In this document: one piece after another, positions 25,666 to 30,992 of the stretch | Position numbering within the stretch: position 1 is the first letter of the stretch | Layout: each line of letters starts with the position of its first letter | Origin: Exilispira sp964581895 | Lineage (GTDB): Bacteria > Spirochaetota > JAAYUW01 | Direction of reading: 5' to 3' | DNA length: 33,412 bases | NCBI GenBank assembly: GCA_964581895.1 | Contig: CAZOPR010000015.1 | Location: 1 to 33,412 of the forward strand | Translations under genes and position numbers: made by a program | The notes under the pieces: model-generated | Databases searched by the model: none | Seen by the model: the letters and a program-made list of their open reading frames with translations, nothing else | What the model was told of the DNA's origin: nothing

Positions 25666-26313
25666 CTAGAAAAGATTCTGCGGTAATTTTGATTTCATTT
25701 TCTTTAAAATGCGATTATGTATTGCTGCCACCGTCGTCTTTTGAATTTGTAATACAGAAGCAACTGCTTCCAGCGTTCGGCGCTTACCTCCCGCGTCCAA
25801 TCCGTATCGCAATATTACAATCGCTCTCTCTAAGCTGTCAAGACCTTGAAGAAGCGACTGAACTACTCTTTTGTGCTCGTCATGACGCAATACGTCTTCA
25901 ATCGAAGGACGATGATCCTCAATTAAATCAATTAATTTGATTGATTCGTCGTCCACTGCTTTTTCGTCCAAGGATGTATAGTCGTGTTTTCTCCGATTTG
26001 CGAGCGCCTTCCTGATCGCTTGTTTGACCCACCAAGTCGCATAAGTCGACAATGCAAAACCTTTTGAAGGATCAAATTTCTGAAAAGATTTTAATAATCC
26101 TAAAATGCCCTCCTGAATCAAATCCTCAAAATCAAGCCCTTGATTTTGATAGTATTGCGCAATACTGATTACCAGCCGTAAGTTGTGTTTTGCTAACACC
26201 TTAATCGCCTGCGCATCTTGATGTTGAGCCCTCCGAACCAATTCTTTCGTTTCAGTCGGATTTAAAAGCGAATGTTTTGCCGATTTACTAAAATTTGCGC
26301 CAAAAAACATCAT
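25666..26313 (-). CDS. phage-encoded sigma70-family RNA polymerase sigma factor without region 3
   Basis: 215 residues. Region 2.1-2.2 (LVRRAQHQDAQAIKVLAKHN; DLIQEGILGLLKSFQKFDPS, about 24-84) and region 2.3-2.4 (GFALSTYATWWVKQAIRKAL, 85-104) are very close to primary sigma factors, with melting aromatics and the Gln that contacts the -10 preserved. The following Thr of RpoD is Arg here. Region 3 is missing: residues 105-144 are a short acidic linker. Region 4 follows (SLERAIVILRYGLDAGGKRRTLEAVA), but its recognition helix reads QKTTVAAIHNRIL instead of the RpoD TRERIRQIEAKAL. So core binding and opening look intact while -35 recognition has changed. Start is ATGATG overlapping the upstream TGA. 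It leads the packaging genes and may switch host polymerase to late or middle promoters. Confidence 0.9.
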   Translation of the reverse strand: MMFFGANFSKSAKHSLLNPTETKELVRRAQHQDAQAIKVLAKHNLRLVISIAQYYQNQGLDFEDLIQEGILGLLKSFQKFDPSKGFALSTYATWWVKQAIRKALANRRKHDYTSLDEKAVDDESIKLIDLIEDHRPSIEDVLRHDEHKRVVQSLLQGLDSLERAIVILRYGLDAGGKRRTLEAVASVLQIQKTTVAAIHNRILKKMKSKLPQNLF

Positions 26314-26513
26314 CCAAAATTTTGGTAATTTTTTTTAAAAGTTTTTTTAGCAAACAAACCGTCTGGACGCGCAGGAAAAATCTCCGGCAAATATCGGCGA
26401 TCAAATAATAGCATTTGCCCCTTTTTCTTATTTTGACGCCGCCTTTCCTTCAAGTTTCGCCTGACTATATCATGTATTGCGGCTTCCAAAACGTCCGTCC
26501 AATGAATATCCAT
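26310..26513 (-). CDS. small basic hypothetical protein upstream of the sigma factor (67 aa)
   Basis: Begins MDIHWTDVLEAAIHDIVRRN. The middle is strongly basic (LKERRRQNKKKGQ) and so is the C-terminus (KKTFKKNYQNFG). Its TGA overlaps the sigma factor ATG, so the two are translated together. First gene of the late operon, only a few dozen bases from the phased T-tracts. A nucleic-acid-binding or sigma-partner role is possible; no family recognised. Confidence 0.6.
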   Translation of the reverse strand: MDIHWTDVLEAAIHDIVRRNLKERRRQNKKKGQMLLFDRRYLPEIFPARPDGLFAKKTFKKNYQNFG

Positions 26514-26538
26514 TCTTTTATTTTAAAATTTTGCGGGA

Positions 26539-26596
26539 TTTTTTCGGGTTTTTTTCGGAATTTTTCGGGTTTTTTTCGGAATTTTTCGGGTTTTTT
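26539..26596. repeat. helically phased T-tracts (intrinsically curved DNA)
   Basis: Six T5-T7 tracts (26539-26544, 26549-26555, 26561-26565, 26570-26576, 26582-26586, 26591-26596) separated by CGGG/CGGAA-type spacers. Tract centres are spaced 10.5, 11, 10, 11 and 9.5 bases, i.e. one helical turn, which is the classical arrangement for stable DNA bending. It lies immediately upstream of the minus-strand gene at 26513 in the divergent control region. Confidence 0.85.
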
Positions 26597-26679
26597 GCAA
26601 AAAATCCCCAAAAACCTAGAAATTGCAAGGGTTGTGAGGTTTTTATACAGTGCCCTTTTAAGCCATTTATTTTGATATG

Positions 26680-26697
26680 CCGGTATGATTATACCGG
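26680..26697. promoter_or_regulatory. inverted repeat CCGGTAT-N4-ATACCGG (operator candidate)
   Basis: Perfect seven-base arms with a four-base centre, between the divergent start at 26513 (minus) and the promoter at 26771 (plus). The minus-strand reading contains TATAAT inside the element, so a regulator bound here would cover a possible -10 of the late operon; no good -35 accompanies it. Confidence 0.5.
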
Positions 26698-26770
26698 TAT
26701 GGGTCTTTTCGCGCCCCTCAGAGCCTCTGGCGAATGAAAAAAATTTAATAAAAAAAGAGGGAAAAAGTAT

Positions 26771-26798
26771 TTGACATCCGTCAAAATTGTGGTATTAT
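26771..26798 (+). promoter_or_regulatory. sigma70 extended -10 promoter of the helicase cluster with dyad over -35
   Basis: TTGACA (26771-26776), 16-base spacer, TATTAT (26793-26798) preceded by TGG. The -35 lies in the dyad TTGAC-ATCC-GTCAA (26771-26784), a possible repressor site. AAAGGAGG follows at 26812-26819 before the ATG at 26827. Confidence 0.75.
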
Positions 26799-26826
26799 TA
26801 TTTTTGTAAACAAAGGAGGCACTTAA

Positions 26827-27567
26827 ATGAAGAAATACGAATTTACAGGTGAAACACAAATTTTGAATCGTTTCGGAATTACGCTCCAGCGAATTACGCT
26901 CCAGCGAATTCGTCGTCTTTCAAACGGCGAACTCGGAGGCTGGATCGAAAGAGAGTCTAATCTTTCGCATGACGGCGATTGCTGGGTAACAGAAGAGGCA
27001 AAAGTTTATGGAAATGCGCGCGTGTACGAAAACGCATACATCTCCTGCTACGCAGAAATTTCGGGCGATGCCGAAATTTCGGGCAACGCTCAAGTTACAG
27101 ATAGTGCGCTGGTCTTCGATCGGGCGCGGGTGGCAAGAAGGGCTTGGATCGGCGACGAGGCAAAAGTTCATGGAAATGCGCGCGTATTCGGCGATGCTTT
27201 TGTTTCGGGCAATGCCGAAATTTGTAACTACACTGAAGTGTCAGACGAAGCGCGAGTGGTTGGAAACGCTAAAATCTTAGATTTCGCAAGAATTGCAGGC
27301 GAGGCGGAAATTTCGGGCAACGCTCAAATCTCTGGTAATGCCGGAGTTTATGGTTTTTGCAAAATTTTAGACAACGCTCACGTTTACGGAAATGCGCGAG
27401 TATTCGGCGAGACTGTAATCTCTGGTAGTGCGCAAGTTTTTGGCAGAGCTAAAATTTGCGGCGGAGCTCAAATTTGCGGCAAAGGCAAAATCTCTGCCGC
27501 TGTCACAATCGCTGGAAGAACTCAAATCTCTGGTAACGCTAAAATTGTTGACGACGATGGTGCTTAA
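26827..27567 (+). CDS. YdcK-like left-handed beta-helix protein, short paralogue
   Basis: 246 residues. The N-terminal domain (KKYEFTGETQI; NGELGGWIERESNLSHDGDCWV) is nearly the same as in the protein at 1646-2843 and resembles E. coli YdcK. About 30 five- to six-residue turns follow (GNARVYENAYISCYAEISGD), far less uniform at DNA level than in its paralogue, so it is an older or less recombining array. A 15-base tandem duplication in the N-terminal domain (26880-26910) inserts a second ITLQR. It has a perfect ribosome site (AAAGGAGG). It is first in the cluster before an SNF2-type helicase, separated by two GC-rich hairpins. Catalytic activity is unproven. Confidence 0.8.
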   Translation: MKKYEFTGETQILNRFGITLQRITLQRIRRLSNGELGGWIERESNLSHDGDCWVTEEAKVYGNARVYENAYISCYAEISGDAEISGNAQVTDSALVFDRARVARRAWIGDEAKVHGNARVFGDAFVSGNAEICNYTEVSDEARVVGNAKILDFARIAGEAEISGNAQISGNAGVYGFCKILDNAHVYGNARVFGETVISGSAQVFGRAKICGGAQICGKGKISAAVTIAGRTQISGNAKIVDDDGA

Positions 27568-27574
27568 TAAAGCA

Positions 27575-27613
27575 GGGGGCTAGCCCCCCCCCTCCCCTCC
27601 CCGCTTCGGCGGG
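27575..27613 (+). terminator. two GC-rich hairpins after the YdcK-like gene
   Basis: A perfect palindrome GGGGGCTAGCCCCC (27575-27588) and a CCCGC-TTCG-GCGGG hairpin with the very stable UUCG loop (27600-27613). No U-run follows directly, so complete termination is doubtful; partial termination, attenuation or protection of the upstream message from 3' decay is likely. Confidence 0.55.
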
Positions 27614-27671
27614 CAAGACATCAAAAATTTTACCCCTAATTCCTAACTTAAAAAATTAAAAGGAGAAAATC

Positions 27672-29315
27672 ATGCAAAATGTTGAAACTTTCGAGGCAGT
27701 TTTTGACAGCCTTTCGAAGGAAAATAAAGAAGGTACTTGTAAATACCTTCCAGTCGCAAAATTTGACGATTTTTGGTCGTTCTGGAAAGAAAACAAAGAA
27801 GCAATAAAATCCAAAGGCTACTGGATTTCAAAGAACAAATCCGATTTTTGGATCTTCAAACGAACTGTCAATACCACACCGTCAACAAGTGATGTTGAAT
27901 TGCCTCAAATTTCAATTGACGATTTACCAGATGTTTCAAATCTAAAATTCTTAAAAGCGCATCAGATCGAACACGCAAGATTTGTAATCGGCGGACTTGA
28001 GCGCCAAAATTATTATCTTGACACATCCGGTACTGGCTCCGGCAAAACTTTCATCGCTCTAGGGGCAGTCAAACATTTCGGTGTCAAGACGCTCGCGCTT
28101 GTTCCCGCGGCCGTTGTGCGCGACTGGGAGCAGGCAGCAAAATTAGTCAAAGTCGATCATTTGGTTGAAGTTGTAAGTCTCGAAAAGGCACGAAATGGTT
28201 CGACTTTGATTAAACGAACGGAGGATAAAGATCCGCGCTTTATTTTTCCACCCGTCGAAGATTATCCTATGATTATCTTCGATGAAGTACATAAGTGCGG
28301 GGGGCAAGGCACCTTGCAAAGCCGGCTATTGATCGATTCAGCAAATAAAGATCGAAAGATTTTAATGCTATCTGCAACTGCAGCAGATAGCCCTTTGAAA
28401 ATGAGAGGTCTCGGTTTCATTTTAGATCTCTTCGATCAAAACACCTACCACTGCTGGTTGAATTGGGCTTTCAAACACGGCGTCGTCAAAGGGCGTTTTG
28501 GGCTTGAATTTGTAAAGCCGTTTTTATTTAAAAGCGTTTTCCCGCAAATCAATTTGGTCAAAAGTCACCGAATTCCTCAATCCCTTCTTTTGGAATCGTT
28601 TCCCGCAGGACAAACAATCGCTGAATCGGTTGTGGGGGATCCGAAATTCTTAAAAGAATATAAAGACGCGTTGCATATTTACATTAAACGAACCAAAGAA
28701 CAGATTAAAGCTGACTGCGAAGGGTCACTTTTAGCGGCACAGCTCCGCGCGCGGCAAGCGAGCGAACTTGCGAAAATAAAACCAACAATTGACATGATCG
28801 AAGATCTTTTATTAGAAGGTAAATCGGTCGTTGTCTTTCTGAACTTTTTAGATTCCTTGAAAATAATAAAAGAGCATTTTCAAAAGAATAATATTGAGTA
28901 TAGACTTTCAGATGGCACCTTAACGAACGGCAAGATCCCGCTCGCTGAAATTATCGGGGGTCAAAATTCAGCGGAAAGACAAAAAGCAAAAGACGATTTT
29001 CAAGAGGATAAAGTCAGGTTAATACTCGTCACTTTACAGGCAGGTGGAACAGGAATAAGTCTTCACGATTTAAACGGTAACTACCCGCGTGCATCAATAA
29101 TATCTCCCTCTTTTAATGCGGTCGATCTCAAACAAGCGCTTGGACGAATTTATCGCACGGGCGGCAAAACGCCTGTAGTTCAAAAGATCTTGTTTTTGCA
29201 AGACACGATCGAAGAAGCGGTTTGCAAAAAGCTTCAAAAGAAGCTTGACGCAATTGATAGTTTTAACGATGGTGATATAAATCCTGCGCTCTTCAATAGT
29301 GAGGTGACTGTATGA
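27672..29315 (+). CDS. SNF2-type DEAD/DEAH helicase-translocase (superfamily 2)
   Basis: 547 residues. A unique N-terminal part (1-90) contains two Trp/Phe-rich repeats (FDDFWSFWKENKEAI; KNKSDFWIFKR). Motor motifs then appear in order: Walker A SGTGSGKT (119-126), DEVH (204-207), SAT (234-236), a motif IV strand VVVFLNF, motif V with QAGGTGISL (about 456-464) and motif VI QALGRIYRTGG (488-498). SNF2 proteins move along double-stranded DNA and displace proteins. The compact length and HR/YR change in motif VI recall phage and large-virus members rather than chromatin remodellers. AAGGAGA precedes the ATG. It overlaps the next gene by four bases (ATGA). A role in phage replication, recombination or exclusion of other DNA is possible. 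Confidence 0.85.
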   Translation: MQNVETFEAVFDSLSKENKEGTCKYLPVAKFDDFWSFWKENKEAIKSKGYWISKNKSDFWIFKRTVNTTPSTSDVELPQISIDDLPDVSNLKFLKAHQIEHARFVIGGLERQNYYLDTSGTGSGKTFIALGAVKHFGVKTLALVPAAVVRDWEQAAKLVKVDHLVEVVSLEKARNGSTLIKRTEDKDPRFIFPPVEDYPMIIFDEVHKCGGQGTLQSRLLIDSANKDRKILMLSATAADSPLKMRGLGFILDLFDQNTYHCWLNWAFKHGVVKGRFGLEFVKPFLFKSVFPQINLVKSHRIPQSLLLESFPAGQTIAESVVGDPKFLKEYKDALHIYIKRTKEQIKADCEGSLLAAQLRARQASELAKIKPTIDMIEDLLLEGKSVVVFLNFLDSLKIIKEHFQKNNIEYRLSDGTLTNGKIPLAEIIGGQNSAERQKAKDDFQEDKVRLILVTLQAGGTGISLHDLNGNYPRASIISPSFNAVDLKQALGRIYRTGGKTPVVQKILFLQDTIEEAVCKKLQKKLDAIDSFNDGDINPALFNSEVTV

Positions 29316-29896
29316 CGATCATCGATGACACTGCATTTTGGGCGGGCGCTTTTTTCGCCCGCGGCTCAATATCGGACGGTTTAATAAAACTCTCTTCCAA
29401 ATATCCTTCTTTTTTAGAAGGATTTATCAAACATTTTGATATAAATCCTCGTATCCTGAATGGCTCCACAAAAACCTTCTACATTCGGTTTAAAAAAGCT
29501 CCGCTTGTTAAGCTGTTCAAAAGTTTTGGTTTTACTGAAAACGACAAACGTGACAGCGAGCCTTGCTCTGAACTTTGCCAGAATCTCTCCTTTTGGAGAG
29601 GTTTCTTCGTTGCAAGGCATCGCCTTGCAACAGGCAAAAGTTCTGCAAAGGGCAAAAGATCAAAATTCCTTTCGATTATCTGCGATCAGCCAAAAACAAT
29701 GACCAAATTTTTTATTTTTTGCTCTGAAAATGACCTTCCTGTACGCTTTTGCTCAACTAAAATGTTCTTTTATAATCATGAAATGGAGAAACTTCTGGAC
29801 TTTTTTCTGCCTGAGTTATCTTCTTTTGATTTTGCCACTCCCGGATTAAAATTGCTGGAAGAAAAAAAACAACAAAGGAGAAAAAATGAAAAATGA
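29312..29896 (+). CDS. LAGLIDADG-like protein lacking catalytic Asp residues
   Basis: 194 residues. Two symmetry-related helices with the LAGLIDADG spacing are visible: FWAGAFFARGSI (9-20) and FWRGFFVARHRL (94-105). Each is followed by strands and helices of the usual saddle fold (LIKLSSKYPSFLEGFIKHF; KTFYIRFKKAPLVKLFKSFG; KFLSIICDQPKTMTKFFIF). In homing endonucleases the eighth position of the motif is the metal-binding Asp; here it is Arg in both repeats (R17 and R102). It should therefore bind DNA without cutting, like the LAGLIDADG-derived regulator WhiA. The start overlaps the helicase stop, implying a joint function. Assignment is from the pattern; a structure prediction is the proper test. 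Confidence 0.55.
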   Translation: MTIIDDTAFWAGAFFARGSISDGLIKLSSKYPSFLEGFIKHFDINPRILNGSTKTFYIRFKKAPLVKLFKSFGFTENDKRDSEPCSELCQNLSFWRGFFVARHRLATGKSSAKGKRSKFLSIICDQPKTMTKFFIFCSENDLPVRFCSTKMFFYNHEMEKLLDFFLPELSSFDFATPGLKLLEEKKQQRRKNEK

Positions 29897-30089
29897 CTTT
29901 GATAACCCTGATCTCTTCTGGGCTTTTCCTTTCATCTGCGTTCTGACCCTCGTTTATACCTGGATTCTAATGCAAGGTTATTTATATTTACATCAGGGAG
30001 ATGAAAAATATTATGAAAAATCTGATGTATGTATGCTTGATAAACTGCATGATTCTTACAATCCTAACTTTCTCGATCATACTGAATAA
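29886..30089 (+). CDS. small membrane protein (67 aa)
   Basis: MKNDFDNPDLFW leads into one membrane span (AFPFICVLTLVYTWILMQGYLYL, about 13-35, given here in full as a single helix) and an acidic, Tyr-rich tail. The ATG lies inside the end of the LAGLIDADG-like gene with AAAGGAG before it. It is the third gene of the helicase cassette. Function unknown; an anchor or effector for the cassette, or a holin-like protein, could be imagined. Confidence 0.6.
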   Translation: MKNDFDNPDLFWAFPFICVLTLVYTWILMQGYLYLHQGDEKYYEKSDVCMLDKLHDSYNPNFLDHTE

Positions 30090-30105
30090 AATGATCGCGT
30101 ATTAA
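30001..30105 (+). CDS. nested hydrophobic small frame (30-34 aa)
   Basis: In another frame inside and beyond the 67-residue gene; starts ATG at 30001 or 30013. The product would be a single membrane helix (YVCLINCMILTILTFSIILN). GGGAG ends directly before 30001, which suits the ATG at 30013 better though spacing is long. Nested membrane genes are known in lysis cassettes, but this one may be chance. Confidence 0.3.
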   Translation: MKNIMKNLMYVCLINCMILTILTFSIILNKMIAY

Positions 30106-30227
30106 TAATAAGTGATCTGAACTGGTCGCGTGGCAAGAAATATATTCAAAACTTGCACGCGACTGTATTTACGATCATCCTCTGTGTAAACGATGTCTTT
30201 ATAGAGGGGGCTGATCATGTGCTTCAT
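30102..30227 (-). CDS. small hypothetical protein (41 aa)
   Basis: Begins MKHMISPLYKDIVYTED and ends LATRPVQITYY. Its ATG overlaps the TGA of the frame at 30224-30310 (ATGA). Composition is protein-like, but the last third coincides with the long inverted repeat at 30125-30163, so either the repeat or the coding may be accidental. It would be the last gene of the right minus-strand cluster. Confidence 0.4.
   Translation of the reverse strand: MKHMISPLYKDIVYTEDDRKYSRVQVLNIFLATRPVQITYY
30125..30163. terminator. long inverted repeat after the helicase cassette
   Basis: GTCGCGTG-G-CAAG pairs with CTTG-CACGCGAC: twelve base pairs with a single bulged G and a 14-base A/T-rich loop. It lies 20 bases after the last plus-strand stop (30105) and could end that transcript, though only TGTATTT follows. 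On the minus strand it falls inside a possible small gene. Confidence 0.45.
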
Positions 30228-30310
30228 AAAGCCGGTCGTAGAGGACGCACTGCCAGAATGATGTTTCTAAATTTATGGCAGTTTGTAGCGAATGCCATAA
30301 CTAAATCCAT
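30224..30310 (-). CDS. very small hypothetical protein (28 aa)
   Basis: MDLVMAFATNCHKFRN then IILAVRPLRPAL. A strong GGGAG lies five bases before the ATG and its TGA overlaps the next ATG, which are the reasons for listing it. The part coding ILAVRPL is the 20-base repeat shared with 30713-30732. Another 28-codon frame (30273-30359, starting MSLGHPAAESYERG) overlaps it and could be the real one instead. Confidence 0.35.
   Translation of the reverse strand: MDLVMAFATNCHKFRNIILAVRPLRPAL
30240..30259. repeat. 20-bp direct repeat, copy 1
   Basis: AGAGGACGCACTGCCAGAAT on the plus strand; identical to 30713-30732, 473 bases apart. In this copy CACTGCCA also pairs with TGGCAGT at 30275-30281. Confidence 0.9.
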
Positions 30311-30378
30311 CTTTACTCCCACGCTCGTAACTTTCCGCGGCTGGATGACCAAGCGACATATGGTACAATGATGTAATA

Positions 30379-30450
30379 TCACCTTGCAGTACTCAAACCT
30401 GCGACCAACCGCTTAGAAGACGGTTTCTCTATCCACTGAGCTATAAAAGC
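30379..30450 (-). tRNA. tRNA-Arg(UCU)-like sequence, probably degenerate
   Basis: Spacing is exactly that of a tRNA: TA at positions 8-9, D-arm GCTC-AGTGGATA-GAGA, anticodon arm ACCGT-CTTCTAA-GCGGT with anticodon TCT, five-base variable loop TGGTC, T-arm GCAGG-TTTGAGT-ACTGC. The anticodon stem is sound, but the D and T stems each carry one mismatch. The seven-base acceptor strands (GCTTTTA and AAGGTGA) pair poorly, with no encoded CCA. It is either a decayed tRNA, a remnant of integration or gene capture, or a tRNA mimic. Confidence 0.6.
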
Positions 30451-30518
30451 TTGTCATTTCCAGCTTACTTTGTTTAAGTTTAAATTTGATTACCTGAGCA
30501 TATACACTTAACTATTGC

Positions 30519-30692
30519 TCATCTTTTATCTGGGGACAATTTGTCCCTGCGTCGACGCAGTTGATCGAGGTTTTCTACCCAATCCAATCGCTCTTTTACC
30601 CATTTCATACTTACAAGTTTATGCTTTCCCCTTATTTCTACCCAAACGCCGCCGCCATTTCTTCCCAGCTTGGATCTTGCAATTATTTTCAT
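30519..30692 (-). CDS. small basic hypothetical protein (57 aa)
   Basis: Begins MKIIARSKLGRNGGGVWVEI and continues RGKHKLVSMKWVKERLDWVE, ending in a very basic tail (LRRRRDKLSPDKR). AAGAGGAAAAG precedes the ATG at good distance. The mix of strand, Trp-rich helix and basic tail is clearly protein-like, and it follows the gene direction of the RusA-like operon. Two perfect palindromes (30533-30560) sit in its 3' end. Function unknown, possibly nucleic-acid binding. Confidence 0.6.
   Translation of the reverse strand: MKIIARSKLGRNGGGVWVEIRGKHKLVSMKWVKERLDWVENLDQLRRRRDKLSPDKR
30533..30560. promoter_or_regulatory. two abutting perfect palindromes
   Basis: GGGACAA-T-TTGTCCC (30533-30547) is followed without a gap by CTGCGTCGACGCAG (30547-30560), sharing one C. 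They lie in the 3' end of the small gene at 30519-30692. Candidate protein-binding or recombination site; the coding demand alone (LRRRRDKLSP) does not require such symmetry. Confidence 0.5.
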
Positions 30693-30712
30693 TTTCTTTT
30701 CCTCTTATTAAG

Positions 30713-30732
30713 AGAGGACGCACTGCCAGAAT
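30713..30732. repeat. 20-bp direct repeat, copy 2
   Basis: Second perfect copy of AGAGGACGCACTGCCAGAAT. It lies just upstream (minus strand) of the ribosome site of the 57-residue gene. Confidence 0.9.
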
Positions 30733-30795
30733 CATTGTTCCGTTTTTGTAAAATGCTTAAACAAGTTACTGACAAAGCGAAAAGCGAAAATACAG

Positions 30796-30927
30796 CTAGT
30801 GCTCTTGTTTGTTTACGCCCTCTGAAAGAATCTTTTGCTCCAAGCGGTTGAGTTCTGAGACATTTTGATGAAAATCCGGGCACGCAAGGCATGCCAATTG
30901 ATTTAGTCGTCGTTGGTTTTGAGACAA
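30796..30927 (-). CDS. small CxxC-containing hypothetical protein (43 aa), TTG start
   Basis: The frame after the TTG reads SQNQRRLNQLACLACPDFH, then NVSELNRLEQKILSEGVNKQ. The CLACPDFH motif and the clean amphipathic helix look genuine. The start is a TTG with a weak GAGAG upstream. A competing, longer frame (30689-30940, 83 residues, ATG with GGTGA upstream) overlaps it but has a Ser/Arg/Thr-heavy composition typical of a shadow frame. One of the two is probably real. Confidence 0.4.
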   Translation of the reverse strand: MSQNQRRLNQLACLACPDFHQNVSELNRLEQKILSEGVNKQEH

Positions 30928-30966
30928 AAACTACTCTCATGTATCACCAAACTAACCAAAACGCGA

Positions 30967-30992
30967 CTGTAATACCTGTACGGGTATTACAG
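30967..30992 (-). terminator. 10-bp perfect hairpin at the RusA-like stop codon
   Basis: CTGTAATACC pairs with GGTATTACAG around a six-base loop and spans the stop of the RusA-like gene. On the minus strand only TCGCGTTTT follows, so termination would be weak; operator or RNA-processing roles are alternatives. Confidence 0.45.

Larger units (their letters stand above)
26514..26826. promoter_or_regulatory. divergent intergenic control region
   Basis: 313 bases without a gene, holding the curved-DNA tracts, the CCGGTAT inverted repeat and the plus-strand promoter listed separately. No small open frame with a ribosome site was found on either strand. Confidence 0.7.

Noticed and set aside
25666..26313. 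Host chromosomal sigma factor, i.e. prophage boundary
   Set aside because: It is coupled to neighbouring phage genes on both sides, lacks region 3, and no host genes or attachment repeats flank it.
27672..29896. Homing endonuclease in an intron or intein of the helicase
   Set aside because: The helicase motifs are continuous in one frame, the LAGLIDADG-like gene follows it rather than interrupting it, and its catalytic residues are absent.
30153..30371. Plus-strand frame of 72 codons (and another at 30515-30851)
   Set aside because: No ribosome site, Ser/Leu/Phe-heavy shadow composition, and opposite to better minus-strand small genes.
30689..30940. 83-codon minus-strand frame
   Set aside because: It has an ATG and GGTGA, but composition is shadow-like and it runs through the direct repeat; the 43-codon frame over it with CLACPDFH looks more like a protein. 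Kept only as an alternative.
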